Notes: a model not told the origin generated them from the letters alone. Numbered from the stretch's first letter, positions 16,809 through 25,802 are shown. The stretch is 39,861 nt of DNA from an uncultured Bacteroidota bacterium (GCA_902790215.1 CADAQX010000018.1:871-40731); one strand, 5' to 3'. Translations and numbers: made by a program.

Positions 16809-17609
16809 TCAGCTTTTGTAATAGCTGCGCAGGATATCTACGTTCCAGTTGCCGGGGATGAAGCGTTTGAGAATGACCGAGAGCTTCTGTTCGAGGTTGG
16901 CCACGCAGTAGCGCAGGTGGGGGTGCTTGGCATTGACTATTTGCTCCACCTTTTTGGCCATATATTCGGGTCTCAGGCCGTTTATTTCCTCTTTCTCGAA
17001 CCGTTCCCTCACCTGGGAGAAGATAGGGCCGTAATCGGGGTCTTTCAGCGTCTCCTCGGAGTTGGTGCGCACAGCGGTGAACCCGGTGGCAAAATCGCCC
17101 GGCTCAACGATGGAGATGGAGATGCCGAAGCGTTTGACCTCGGCGCTGAGAGCCTCGGAAAAGCCTTCTATGGCAAACTTGGAGCAGCTGTAGAACCCTT
17201 GGTAAGGGATGCCCTCAATACCAGCTATTGAGCTGAAATTGATAATCTTGCCATAGTGTTGTCTGCGCATGTACGGGAGGACTTTCTGGCAGACGTTGAC
17301 ACAGCCGTAGAAGTTGGTTTCCATCTGCAGTTTTATCTCGTCCCAGGAGGTGAGCTCGAGGGCTCCGCCCAGGCCCATGCCGGCATTGTTTATCAAGACA
17401 TCAATGCGCTTCTCTTTGTCATATATATCTTTGATTATTTGCGCGATGCGGTTGGTGTCGCGAATGTCGCCCTGCATGTATTTAATGGTGTGGTGTTCCA
17501 TTTGTCTGCGGCAGATGCCATAGACTGTGTGTCCGTGTTGCGAAAGCCTTTCAGCAATCGATTTTCCAAAGCCGGAGGAGGCTCCTGTGATGATGATTAC
17601 TTTGTTCAT
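16809..17609 (-). CDS. Short-chain dehydrogenase/reductase
   Basis: Classical SDR of 266 residues. It has the cofactor motif TGASSGFG at 8-15, NNAG at 74-77, the catalytic Ser at 126/127 in INFSSIAG, and Tyr140-x-x-x-Lys144. Arg34-Arg35 after the second strand suggests NADPH preference. The longer frame up to 17708 runs through its own promoter box, so I start at MNKVIIITGASSG. It converges on the spt-GNAT operon, making a 3-ketosphinganine or 3-ketoceramide reductase an attractive but unproven role; many unrelated SDRs look the same. Confidence 0.88.
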   Translation of the reverse strand: MNKVIIITGASSGFGKSIAERLSQHGHTVYGICRRQMEHHTIKYMQGDIRDTNRIAQIIKDIYDKEKRIDVLINNAGMGLGGALELTSWDEIKLQMETNFYGCVNVCQKVLPYMRRQHYGKIINFSSIAGIEGIPYQGFYSCSKFAIEGFSEALSAEVKRFGISISIVEPGDFATGFTAVRTNSEETLKDPDYGPIFSQVRERFEKEEINGLRPEYMAKKVEQIVNAKHPHLRYCVANLEQKLSVILKRFIPGNWNVDILRSYYKS

Positions 17610-17649
17610 AGCAGTTATTTTGGCCGTTGTACGGCTGATATTACGGGTG

Positions 17650-17657
17650 CAAAGGTA
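17650..17657 (-). promoter_or_regulatory. Promoter of the dehydrogenase gene
   Basis: On the minus strand TACCTTTG matches TAnnTTTG, with ATTG (3 of 4 bases of TTTG) 19 nt upstream at 17677-17680. The transcript would start just before the ATG at 17609. It is back to back with the promoter of the DUF4175 gene. Confidence 0.6.
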
Positions 17658-17697
17658 CGAAATAAAATTGAATTGGCAATAATAGAAGTTTTTTTTG

Positions 17698-17705
17698 TAT
17701 TTTTG
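17698..17705 (+). promoter_or_regulatory. Promoter of the DUF4175 gene
   Basis: TATTTTTG matches TAnnTTTG; a TTGG lies 21 nt upstream. The predicted transcript start is about 10 nt before the GTG at 17722, which excludes the longer upstream TTG frame start. Confidence 0.55.
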
Positions 17706-17721
17706 CAAGTTATTTCAAACC

Positions 17722-20700
17722 GTGAAGAAACAGGGTACAATACTTGAAAGTCTCGACAGATTCATCCGTAAGTACTACAAAAATAGGATGATAAAGGGAG
17801 TGATTTATTCCCTGGCTTTGCTGTTGTCTTTATTTTTGATTATCTCATTGTTGGAGTATTTTGGGTATTTCGGCAGTGTTGTCAGGGCGATACTTTTCTG
17901 GTTGTATCTTGTCATTGCCCTTTTTGTGCTGGGTTATTATATCGCCGTGCCCTTGGCCAAAATGTACCGAATCGGCAAGGTTATATCGTATGAAGAGGCA
18001 GCTGTGATTGTCGGCAACCACTTTCCGGAGATAAAAGACAGCCTGCTGAATCTGTTGCAGTTGCAGGAGCAGAAAAGCGACAGGGACGATGAACTGCTGC
18101 GCATGGCCATCGAGCAGAAGACTGCCCAGCTGAAGCCCCTTCCTTTCCATCAGGCGGTGAATATCAAGGCCAACCTCCGCTATGTGAAGTTTGCGGCTAT
18201 TCCGGTGCTTGCTATTCTTGTGTTGCTGCTGGTGTCCCCTACCCTTCTCACGGCTCCATCCCACCGTATTGTACATTATAACACGCAGTTTGAGAAGCCT
18301 GCACCTTTCGCTTTTGTTGTTGAGAATAACCAGATGGAGGTGTTTCAGTATGAGGATTTTGAGATAGAGGTCTCAGTTGTCGGGGATGCTGTGCCTGCTG
18401 AGGCATTTATTGATATTGGCGGCAATGTGTTCAAGATGCAGCAGGTGGACAAGAGCCACTATAGGTACGTTGCCAGAACGGTTCAGCACACCTTTTCTTT
18501 CCGCCTGAAGGCTGCAGATGTCGAGTCGAAGGAGTATACTCTCACGGTTCTCCCAAAACCGGCTGTAATCGATTTTCAGGCGTGCCTCTCCTACCCTTCC
18601 TACACAGGCAAGGCGGAGGAAACATTGTTCAATGTGGGCGATGTTGTGGTGCCGGAAGGAACAAGCGTAAAGTGGATTTTCAATACACGGAATGTGGACA
18701 CCCTCTTCTTTTACACTGAGACGGGTGGCCGTTCTCTTGTGCCGGATGGCAATGGACGTGTATCATTGACAGTCAGAGCGATGAATCCGTTCGACTATAG
18801 CTTCTTTGTTTCTAACCGCAAGTCATCGCGATGCGACACCTTGAACTATTCGGTTTCGACTATTGCAGACAATCCTCCGATGATTTCGGTGTTCGAGATG
18901 CGCGATTCGTTGCTGTCAGGCCACCGTTTCTTTAAGGGCAAGATAAAGGACGACTATGGCTTCTCACGCTTGGTATTCAAGACAATAAAGACCAATGTCG
19001 AGGATACGACACTCAAAACGGCTGATACCACTGAAATCGGCATTACAAGAGAATCTGTTCAAGAGTTTAATTACTCTACTGATTTAGATGATATTGACCT
19101 GTCTCCCGGTGATAAACTGGTGTATTATTTCGAAGTGTGGGACAATGATGGTGTTCATGGCCCCAAGTCATCTACTTCGCAGCAGTTTGAGATAGTGATT
19201 CCGACCGCGAAAGAGATGGATAAGTTGCTCGAACGTAATTCAAACGAAGCGCAGAAGTATGCACAGAAGTCCATGTCGGAACTGAAAAAGATGCAGGAGG
19301 ACATCAACGAGTTGATGCGTAAATTAGTTGACAAGAAAGAGTTGAACTGGCAGGACAAGAAGGACTTGCAGGAGTTGTCGAAGAAGCAGGAAGAGGTGAA
19401 GAAGATGCTGCAGCAACTACAGAACCAACTCAATGAAAATAAGCAGATTGAGCAGAAATACAAGGAGCAGAGCGAAGAGTTGATGAAAAAACAACAGGAG
19501 CTTGACCGATTGATGAACGAGGTGTTGAATGAGGAGATGAAGGAGATGATGCGCGAAATAGACCAGATGATGAAGGAGATGGATAAGAAGAATGTGCAAG
19601 AGCAGCTGGAAAAGCTGAAGATGGACAATAGTGAGTTGGAGAAACAGATAGACCAAAATCTTGAGCTTTTCAAGCGTTTGGAGATAGAAAAGAAGGTGGA
19701 AGATGCCGTTCATAAAGCAGAATCCCTGGCTGAGAAACAGAGGGAATTATCAAAAAAGACTGAGGATTCCAAGGCTAATAAGGATAATGAGTCCTTGCTG
19801 AAAGAGCAGAAGAATCTTTCCGAGCAGTTTGAACAGCTGAAACAGGACATCCGTCAGATACAATCTGATTATAAAAAGTTGGACCAAAACCTTGATTTCA
19901 AAGTGAATCAAGAGCAACTGAACAAGATTGACAACAATCAGCAAGGGGCTGAAAATGACCTTAAAAAAGGCAAAAACAAGAGTGCGTCCCAGAAGCAGGA
20001 AGATGCTGCACAGCAGTTGGATGAGTTGTCCGAACAACTGGCTGAGGCCGAACAGGATATTGAGCAGGAGGATTTGGCGGAAGATGCTGAAGCAGTGCGA
20101 CGTCTTCTGAAGAATCTAATACAGGTCTCTTTTAACCAGGAGTCATTGATAGGTGATATTCATTCCATATATATCCAAGACCCGAAGTATCAGTCAATCA
20201 TTGCTTCACAATACAAAATCAAAGACGATTTCAAAGGCATAGAGGATTCTCTCAGGGCGATTGCAAAGCGTCAGATTGCCGTTGCCTCCGCGATTAATAA
20301 AAATGTTAACGAAGTAAACAACAACATCTCCCGTTCCCTCTCAGGCCTGTTGGATATGAACCAGACTTTTTATGGCACATATAAGAATACGCAAGCCTCA
20401 CAATCAATGCAGTACGCAATGACTTCATTGAACAATCTTGCCCTTGTGATGGCAGAGTCTCTTGATAATATGAAGAATCAGATGCGGCAGAATGACCAGC
20501 AAAAGAAGAACGGAAGTTGTAAGAATCAGGGCAAGAAAAGCCAGGGAAGCTGCAGCAATCCAGGTAAGGGAAAACCCTCGCCAAAGTCAATGAAACAGAT
20601 GCAGCAGGAGCTGAACAAGCAGATGGAGGCGTTGAAAAAACAGCTGGAAAAACAGGGAAACAAGTCTTCTCAGGGTCGCAAAAAAATAGGAGAGAAATCT

Positions 20701-21141
20701 TCTATGCAGATGAGTGAGGAGTTCGCCAGAATGGCTGCGCAACAGGAGCTAATCCGTCGCATGATGCAGGAATATGGTCAGGAGATGAAACAGAGCGACG
20801 CAGGCAATTCGAAGCTGTCCAAGGAAATCGACCAAATGATTAAACAGATGGAACAGACAGAAACTGACTTGGTTAACAAAGTGATTACTCAGCAAACCAT
20901 CAAGCGTCAGCAGCAGATTTTGACTCGTCTCCTGGAGCATGAAAAAGCGGAGATGCAGCGTGAAAAAGAGGAGCGCAGAGAGAGCCGTGAGGGCAAGGAG
21001 AAGCTTCATACTCCTTCCCAGAGTGAAATCGAGAAGTATGAGCGTTCAAAGAAGGGAGACATGGATTTGTTTCATTCCGTACCCCCTACCCTATCGCCGT
21101 ATTATAAAACAAAGGTCAACGACTACTTCTATAAATACTAA
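17722..21141 (+). CDS. DUF4175 family protein, membrane-anchored with long coiled coil
   Basis: A large protein of 1,139 residues. Two hydrophobic helices near the N-terminus (about residues 20-45 and 52-75) and another around 155-175 anchor it in the inner membrane. A periplasmic-type beta-rich segment follows (about 180-500). The rest is a very charged Gln/Glu/Lys-rich coiled coil (about 510-780), then a Gln/Met/Lys-rich tail. The layout matches Bacteroidota DUF4175 proteins, whose function is not known; a structural or scaffold role is a guess. I chose the GTG start because it follows the promoter box closely and homologues begin at the equivalent LDRFIRKYYKN segment; Met at 17788 is the alternative. 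Confidence 0.85.
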   Translation: MKKQGTILESLDRFIRKYYKNRMIKGVIYSLALLLSLFLIISLLEYFGYFGSVVRAILFWLYLVIALFVLGYYIAVPLAKMYRIGKVISYEEAAVIVGNHFPEIKDSLLNLLQLQEQKSDRDDELLRMAIEQKTAQLKPLPFHQAVNIKANLRYVKFAAIPVLAILVLLLVSPTLLTAPSHRIVHYNTQFEKPAPFAFVVENNQMEVFQYEDFEIEVSVVGDAVPAEAFIDIGGNVFKMQQVDKSHYRYVARTVQHTFSFRLKAADVESKEYTLTVLPKPAVIDFQACLSYPSYTGKAEETLFNVGDVVVPEGTSVKWIFNTRNVDTLFFYTETGGRSLVPDGNGRVSLTVRAMNPFDYSFFVSNRKSSRCDTLNYSVSTIADNPPMISVFEMRDSLLSGHRFFKGKIKDDYGFSRLVFKTIKTNVEDTTLKTADTTEIGITRESVQEFNYSTDLDDIDLSPGDKLVYYFEVWDNDGVHGPKSSTSQQFEIVIPTAKEMDKLLERNSNEAQKYAQKSMSELKKMQEDINELMRKLVDKKELNWQDKKDLQELSKKQEEVKKMLQQLQNQLNENKQIEQKYKEQSEELMKKQQELDRLMNEVLNEEMKEMMREIDQMMKEMDKKNVQEQLEKLKMDNSELEKQIDQNLELFKRLEIEKKVEDAVHKAESLAEKQRELSKKTEDSKANKDNESLLKEQKNLSEQFEQLKQDIRQIQSDYKKLDQNLDFKVNQEQLNKIDNNQQGAENDLKKGKNKSASQKQEDAAQQLDELSEQLAEAEQDIEQEDLAEDAEAVRRLLKNLIQVSFNQESLIGDIHSIYIQDPKYQSIIASQYKIKDDFKGIEDSLRAIAKRQIAVASAINKNVNEVNNNISRSLSGLLDMNQTFYGTYKNTQASQSMQYAMTSLNNLALVMAESLDNMKNQMRQNDQQKKNGSCKNQGKKSQGSCSNPGKGKPSPKSMKQMQQELNKQMEALKKQLEKQGNKSSQGRKKIGEKSSMQMSEEFARMAAQQELIRRMMQEYGQEMKQSDAGNSKLSKEIDQMIKQMEQTETDLVNKVITQQTIKRQQQILTRLLEHEKAEMQREKEERRESREGKEKLHTPSQSEIEKYERSKKGDMDLFHSVPPTLSPYYKTKVNDYFYKY

Positions 21142-21170
21142 AAAATTATTAAAATAATCAAAAATAATTG

Positions 21171-21178
21171 TATCTTTG
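21171..21178 (+). promoter_or_regulatory. Probable -7 box for the HATPase-like gene
   Basis: TATCTTTG matches TAnnTTTG, 27 bp before the ATG at 21206. The upstream 30 nt are almost pure A/T without a clear TTTG. Confidence 0.5.
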
Positions 21179-21205
21179 TAATGTTTAATAATCTTGTCAG
21201 ATATT

Positions 21206-21655
21206 ATGAAAACAACTGGTATACAGCTTAATGATATGTCGCTGCGACAAGCGGAAGACTTCATTGCGGGTATTTGTGACGATAACCACCTCGACAATTA
21301 CCATGCAACAATAGCTGTGCCCGTGCTCAAAGCTGTTGAAATCATAATCCAGTCCGGTTCTAACCAGTCGGTAGCTCCTACAATTAATCTAAAAAGTGAA
21401 TATACACCCAAGGGAATAGCTTTTACTGTCAGCAGTCGGTATAGTTGTTTCCCCTCCTCATTGGCGAACTCTTCCTTGGATTCCCTACCTGAATCGTATT
21501 GCTTATTTCAATTGTTGGCCGATCAGGTTGAGGTGCTCGATGATGGTAAATCTATTTGCTTGACATTTTTTGTCCGTGGAATTGATGAGCAGGAATCCGT
21601 ACGTCGAATGTCTGTATTGAATCATTTCTATTCTCAGGTTTTGGTGGAAGTGTAG
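21206..21655 (+). CDS. Degenerate histidine-kinase-like ATPase domain protein
   Basis: The protein has 149 residues. The pattern resembles the small HATPase/anti-sigma fold: a helix ending in KAVEIIIQSG where active members have the N-box (conserved Asn missing), then a strand pair with GIAFTVSSRY, then a helix-strand FQLLADQVEVLDDGKSICLTFFV like the C-terminal ADEVxxxxxGxxVxLxF end of RsbW-type proteins. The Asn and the Gly-rich lid motifs are absent, so ATP binding is doubtful. I start at the ATG at 21206, not the upstream TTG. It sits between the DUF4175 gene and ybeY. Function unknown. Confidence 0.6.
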   Translation: MKTTGIQLNDMSLRQAEDFIAGICDDNHLDNYHATIAVPVLKAVEIIIQSGSNQSVAPTINLKSEYTPKGIAFTVSSRYSCFPSSLANSSLDSLPESYCLFQLLADQVEVLDDGKSICLTFFVRGIDEQESVRRMSVLNHFYSQVLVEV

Positions 21656-21778
21656 ATTTTTAAGTTCATGACATTGTTTTCTACAGTATAAATACTTAAA
21701 AGGGCTAATTTGTTTCCGTTAAAATGATGAATAAATGGCATACTTTGCTATTAATTGATTGATAATAAGTATAATGTC

Positions 21779-21802
21779 AGTGATTTTTGTGTTTCAATCA
21801 CT
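21779..21802. repeat. Inverted repeat between the HATPase-like gene and ybeY
   Basis: Arms AGTGATT and AATCACT are separated by 10 nt. There is no T-run after the second arm, so it is not a canonical terminator; it could be an operator or chance. Nothing else is evident in the 219-bp gap. Confidence 0.3.
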
Positions 21803-21874
21803 CGGCCCCAAAAAATGATTACGCGCTTGGTTTCGCCTTTTGTATACAATAAATAACATATTATTCAAATAAAG

Positions 21875-22300
21875 ATGGCAATCTCATTCTCTTCACAGGA
21901 TATAACCTTTGACCTTAAAGAAAAACGCAAAGTCAGGCAGTGGATTACTCAGGTCGTTAAATCTTATGGTAAAAAAGTTGGTGAGATAGGTTATCTGTTC
22001 TGCAGTGACTCTTGTCTCATCGAGACCAACCGGACATACCTAAACCATGATACCTACACTGATATTATCACCTTTGATTATGTGGAAGGAAATATAATAT
22101 CAGGTGATATAATGATTAGTGTAGAACGTGTTCGCGAAAATGCCAATGCCTTCAACGCCTCTTTCGACACCGAACTGCATAGGGTCATAATTCATGGCAT
22201 CCTTCATCTTCTTGGGCAGGGAGACAAAAGTGCTGAGGAGGCTGCCGAAATGCGAAAAAAAGAGGATGAGGCTTTAGCCGTATGGAATACAATTGTTTAA
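21875..22300 (+). CDS. ybeY: Endoribonuclease YbeY (rRNA maturation)
   Basis: Metal-dependent RNase for 16S rRNA 3'-end maturation and ribosome quality control. The 141-residue protein has the conserved SCLIETNRTYLNHDTYTDIITFDY block and the metal-binding helix HGILHLLGQGD with His107 and His111. The third ligand of the usual HxxxHxxxxxH is replaced by Asp117, which I believe is common in this phylum. It precedes mnmG by 138 bp. Confidence 0.93.
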   Translation: MAISFSSQDITFDLKEKRKVRQWITQVVKSYGKKVGEIGYLFCSDSCLIETNRTYLNHDTYTDIITFDYVEGNIISGDIMISVERVRENANAFNASFDTELHRVIIHGILHLLGQGDKSAEEAAEMRKKEDEALAVWNTIV

Positions 22301-22306
22301 ACACTC

Positions 22307-22322
22307 GGTTTCACGAGAAACA
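22307..22322. other. parS-like palindrome upstream of mnmG
   Basis: GGTTTCACGAGAAACA differs from the canonical parS 16-mer at two positions (1 and 10). It lies between the ybeY stop and the mnmG promoter. Binding by ParB is uncertain. Confidence 0.45.
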
Positions 22323-22348
22323 TATGGGGATGTTCTGTCAGAAAGCTA

Positions 22349-22356
22349 TATCTTTG
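22349..22356 (+). promoter_or_regulatory. Probable -7 box for mnmG
   Basis: TATCTTTG matches TAnnTTTG. It would give a leader of roughly 75 nt to the mnmG ATG and lies 26 bp right of the parS-like palindrome. Confidence 0.5.
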
Positions 22357-22438
22357 CCCGTATAAGCAAAAACGTAGCTCCCCTCCCCTATTCTGTTTGC
22401 TAAGATTATGGTATTAACTAAATCCTGTCTATTATAAA

Positions 22439-24322
22439 ATGAGGTGGTCGCCGTATGATGTAATTGTTGTTGGTGGTGGTCATGCCGGTGCAGAGGCTTC
22501 TGTTGCGGCAGCCAATCTGGGTGCAAGGACGCTGCTGGTAACATTGAATATTGACACGATTTGCCAGATGTCCTGTAACCCGGCAATGGGTGGTGTGGCC
22601 AAAGGGCAGATTGTCCGAGAGATTGATGCCATAGGCGGTTATTCGGGTATTGTGACAGACCGCTCCATGATTCAGTTCCGGATGCTCAATCTGTCAAAGG
22701 GCCCTGCCATGTGGAGTCCGCGTGCACAGTGCGACAAAGTGCAGTTCTCTCTTAATTGGAGGAAAGTTCTTGAAACGACGCCCTCTCTTTCCATCTGGCA
22801 AGATGAAGTCACGGACATTATCATTAATCAGGGCGTAGCGTGTGGGGTGCGTACAAGGATGGGGCTTGAGATACCTTCGCAAGCAGTAGTGTTGACGAAT
22901 GGGACATTTCTAAATGGTACAATCTACATCGGCGATAATTCGTGGGTAGGGGGTAGGATAGGGGAGAAGTCGTCGATGGGTCTTTCTGATAAATTAAAAG
23001 AATGCGGGTTCGCGGTTGACAGGCTCAAGACGGGAACGCCCGTCCGTATAGATGGGCGCACGATAGATTTCTCCAAACTTGTAGAGCAGCTGGGTGATAC
23101 TAATCCACAGCGGTTCTCATACTCGGACACTGCTCCGCTCCAACACCAGCGTTCCTGCTTCCTCGCCTACACCAACGTCCAGACTCATTCGGTGCTGCGT
23201 ACCGGTTTTGACAAGTCGCCGCTCTATACGGGGCGCATACAGGGGCATGGGCCGCGCTATTGTCCATCTATCGAGGACAAGATAGTCCGTTTCGCCGACA
23301 AGGATCGCCACCAGCTGTTTGTAGAACCGGAGGGCTGGTCGACAAACTCGTATTATCTAAACGGCTTTTCGTCATCGTTGCCTCTTGAGGTTCAAGTCGA
23401 GGCATTGCATACGATTCCGGGTTTTGAACACGCCGACATATATAAGCCGGGATATGCTATTGAATACGACTATTTTCCGCCAACGCAATTAAAATATACG
23501 TTGGAGACAAAGCATGTGGAGAATCTCTACTTTGCTGGCCAGATTAACGGAACAACGGGTTACGAGGAGGCGGCATGCCAGGGTCTCATGGCCGGCATCA
23601 ATGCTGTTCTCAAGCTGAAAGGCAAAGCCCCGTTTATTCTCAATAGGATGCAAGCCTACATTGGAGTGCTGATAGATGATTTGGTAACAAAAGGTGTCGA
23701 CGAGCCGTACAGGATGTTCACCTCGCGGGCTGAATACCGCATCCTGCTGCGGCAGGACAACGCTGATGTCAGGCTCACCCCGCTGTCTCATGCCATAGGT
23801 TTGGCTTCGGACGAGCGGATGAAGAGGGTAGAGGAGAAGAACCGATATACTACCATGCTAATCTCTACGCTTAACGACACTTCAATCAAACCTGCTGATG
23901 CCAATCCCTTTCTTGAGCAGTTGAACACTCCTGCGTTGCAGCAGCGTGTAAAATTGGCAAGCCTTCTTTTGCGCCCGGAAATAAATATAAAGCAATTGCT
24001 TTCCATCTCGCCAGACATGCAATCGTCTGTGGACACGATCCCTGAAGGTGTCAGGGATGATGCTCTTATTGCGGCAGAGATATTGTTGAAGTATCAGCGT
24101 TATATCGAAAAAGAGAGTGATGTGGCCAGCCGTATCCTCAAGTTTGAGGATGTCACGTTGCCGGATGGGTTTGATTACTTTTCTTTGAAGTCGCTTTCTT
24201 ACGAGGCGCGCGAGAAATTGACCAAGATGCAGCCAAGCACGATAGGCCAGGCGTCGCGCATAAGCGGTGTGTCGCCAGCTGATATTTCCGTACTTCTAAT
24301 CTATCTGCAGCAGTCGAAATAG
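22439..24322 (+). CDS. mnmG: tRNA uridine-5-carboxymethylaminomethyl modification enzyme MnmG
   Basis: FAD protein that, with MnmE, installs the carboxymethylaminomethyl group on U34 of several tRNAs. The 627-residue length is usual. The FAD dinucleotide motif is GGGHAGAEA at 12-20; the [13 protein letters not shown] and [17 protein letters not shown] blocks are family signatures, and [16 protein letters not shown] lies in the second FAD-contact region. In many bacteria mnmG (gidA) sits near the origin with parAB; here it lies about 10 kb from the candidate origin and is flanked on both sides by parS-like palindromes. mnmE and rsmG are not adjacent. Confidence 0.97.
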   Translation: MRWSPYDVIVVGGGHAGAEASVAAANLGARTLLVTLNIDTICQMSCNPAMGGVAKGQIVREIDAIGGYSGIVTDRSMIQFRMLNLSKGPAMWSPRAQCDKVQFSLNWRKVLETTPSLSIWQDEVTDIIINQGVACGVRTRMGLEIPSQAVVLTNGTFLNGTIYIGDNSWVGGRIGEKSSMGLSDKLKECGFAVDRLKTGTPVRIDGRTIDFSKLVEQLGDTNPQRFSYSDTAPLQHQRSCFLAYTNVQTHSVLRTGFDKSPLYTGRIQGHGPRYCPSIEDKIVRFADKDRHQLFVEPEGWSTNSYYLNGFSSSLPLEVQVEALHTIPGFEHADIYKPGYAIEYDYFPPTQLKYTLETKHVENLYFAGQINGTTGYEEAACQGLMAGINAVLKLKGKAPFILNRMQAYIGVLIDDLVTKGVDEPYRMFTSRAEYRILLRQDNADVRLTPLSHAIGLASDERMKRVEEKNRYTTMLISTLNDTSIKPADANPFLEQLNTPALQQRVKLASLLLRPEINIKQLLSISPDMQSSVDTIPEGVRDDALIAAEILLKYQRYIEKESDVASRILKFEDVTLPDGFDYFSLKSLSYEAREKLTKMQPSTIGQASRISGVSPADISVLLIYLQQSK

Positions 24323-24327
24323 TTCTT

Positions 24328-24343
24328 TGTTTCACGGGGAACA
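24328..24343. other. parS-like palindrome downstream of mnmG
   Basis: TGTTTCACGGGGAACA differs from canonical parS at positions 10 and 12. It starts 6 bp after the mnmG stop. No gene is seen in the rest of the gap to 24552. Confidence 0.45.
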
Positions 24344-24552
24344 AACGTTTTAATAGCTTTGTTCCATGACACTTATCATGTTTTCTTGAAACAAAAAGGC
24401 CGTTTTGCCGCTTCTAATGCATAGTATTCATAGACCAAGATAATTACTGGATGTAATCACTATTCCCAGTACTCCTGTGCCTGCAAGGGTGAAATAAGCG
24501 CGCGGGGCATCTGAGGCTCCCGTGTCGGATACCTGTAAAAAGGCTTTACTGC

Positions 24553-25191
24553 TTATCCGATTGCCTCGTCGGGCAGTTCCAGAAGGTATCTCCTGGAGTC
24601 GGGACCCATATTGAAAAGCAAATCAATCGCACTGAGGTTCTGCTGAAAACCAAATCTGCTTTCAAACACCTGACTGTATGGCGGCAGGGTGGGGGAGAGG
24701 GTGGCCTTTTTTGCTGTCAGGGTATAGCGATAGTCTTGCTGATTATCAGCGGATGCCTGGTAATCTTTTGTGTATTCTAATGAACACGTAATCTTCATTT
24801 TATTTAATAGATATCTTAGTATGGCATCGTTGAGCTCAATTAGTTTCTCATGTTCTTTCAGGAGGATAGATTCTAATTCATCCTTATAGTATAGGAAGTA
24901 AGGTGCTGCATTGTAGGCTGATACAATGGCTCTCCAATGTCGGATGTTCCAAGGTTCGTGATAGCTGACGGCCATATCAGCCGTGACGGTATGGTTCCCA
25001 TTGGGTCGTGTCACCGGCACATTAAGCATCAACTCACCATTGCCGGTGGCTATAACGGTGCGGTTCCGGAACGTCTGTTTCGGAAAAGTCTCGTATTGTT
25101 CAATAGCCACAGTCTCGTACTTGGCCAAGAAGGCCATGTATCGAATCGTTGGCAGGTAGGCGGTGGATATCAGAGGAATACGGGTGTCCAT
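24553..25191 (-). CDS. WbqC family protein
   Basis: The 212-residue soluble protein matches the WbqC-like family: ISTAYLPTIRYMAFL at the start, IEQYETFPKQTFRNRTVI, then WNIRHWRAIVSAYNAAPYFLYYKDEL, and near the end YSQVFESRFGFQQNLSAIDLLFNMGP. WbqC genes were first noted in O-antigen clusters, but the biochemical role is unknown. It starts 5 bp after a small uncharacterised gene and is presumably co-transcribed with it. The stop is followed by 30 further open in-frame codons, probably chance. Confidence 0.88.
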   Translation of the reverse strand: MDTRIPLISTAYLPTIRYMAFLAKYETVAIEQYETFPKQTFRNRTVIATGNGELMLNVPVTRPNGNHTVTADMAVSYHEPWNIRHWRAIVSAYNAAPYFLYYKDELESILLKEHEKLIELNDAILRYLLNKMKITCSLEYTKDYQASADNQQDYRYTLTAKKATLSPTLPPYSQVFESRFGFQQNLSAIDLLFNMGPDSRRYLLELPDEAIG

Positions 25192-25196
25192 GCAGT

Positions 25197-25607
25197 CTAT
25201 TTGCCGATGATAACCGACAGCAAATCGTCATTATCGAAGTAGAAATCAACATTCCCTTCATTGAAAGTGACGCGACGTTCTCCCCAGTCCTCATTGTCAA
25301 CGTCCTGCTCAAAATATTGGTTGTCAACCATCAGTTTGACAATCTCTTTTTCTCCCATCTCGAAGACCTTCTTGCCAAACAGTGTCGCCTCTTCTCCGGC
25401 AATGTCAATGCACGACAGGATAGGGCTGTCCCCCTCAAAAAACAGTGTCAGCGTGTCAGTATATCGTAGGATGGTGGTAGTTTCCTCCAATGCGTTCTCG
25501 ATGGTCTCCACCTCGTCGGGTTTACCAAGAATGGCCACAACCTCCTCAACGGGCATATCAAATTTAATGTCGCCTATTCCCTGCTTAATATGTATGTCAA
25601 GAGTCAT
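25197..25607 (-). CDS. Uncharacterised small acidic protein
   Basis: The 136 residues are rich in Asp and Glu, with no signal peptide or membrane segment. It starts with IKQGIGDIKFDMPVEEVVAILGKPDEV, a pattern seen in several small alpha/beta families in which a GxxxF-M-x-EV-LG-PDE loop recurs, followed by repeated beta strands (TLTLFFEGD, VDFYFDNDDLLSVII). I cannot name the family. It is the first gene of a two-gene operon with WbqC and has a well-formed promoter 24 bp upstream. Confidence 0.75.
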   Translation of the reverse strand: MTLDIHIKQGIGDIKFDMPVEEVVAILGKPDEVETIENALEETTTILRYTDTLTLFFEGDSPILSCIDIAGEEATLFGKKVFEMGEKEIVKLMVDNQYFEQDVDNEDWGERRVTFNEGNVDFYFDNDDLLSVIIGK

Positions 25608-25630
25608 GATTTTGTATTTTTTTCAAGAAA

Positions 25631-25662
25631 CAAAGGTACGAATTATTTATCAAACAGGCAAA
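25631..25662 (-). promoter_or_regulatory. Promoter of the small acidic protein/WbqC operon
   Basis: On the minus strand TTTG (25659-25662), a 20-nt spacer and TACCTTTG (25631-25638) make a full match to the Bacteroides sigma-ABfr consensus (TTTG, 19-21 nt, TAnnTTTG). Confidence 0.75.
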
Positions 25663-25752
25663 TAATTTACAGAAAATATTTTTAATCGCCATTGTATTGT
25701 TCTGTATTATAAATAATTAAACATTGCAGTCAAAAAGGGGGATTAAAAACTT

Positions 25753-25783
25753 TTTGCCATAACAGAAAAAAGTTGTACTTTTG
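25753..25783 (+). promoter_or_regulatory. Promoter of the tRNA-Lys pair
   Basis: TTTG at 25753-25756, a 19-nt spacer and TACTTTTG at 25776-25783 fully match the Bacteroides consensus, 19 bp before the first tRNA. Confidence 0.8.
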
Positions 25784-25802
25784 CAAACTCAAAAATGAGG
25801 CC

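Noticed and set aside
24465-24552. In-frame 30-codon extension after the WbqC stop that reads like a protein tail
   Set aside because: The TAA is in place, WbqC relatives end at this point, and a 30-codon open stretch is not improbable. Stop readthrough would need evidence I do not have.
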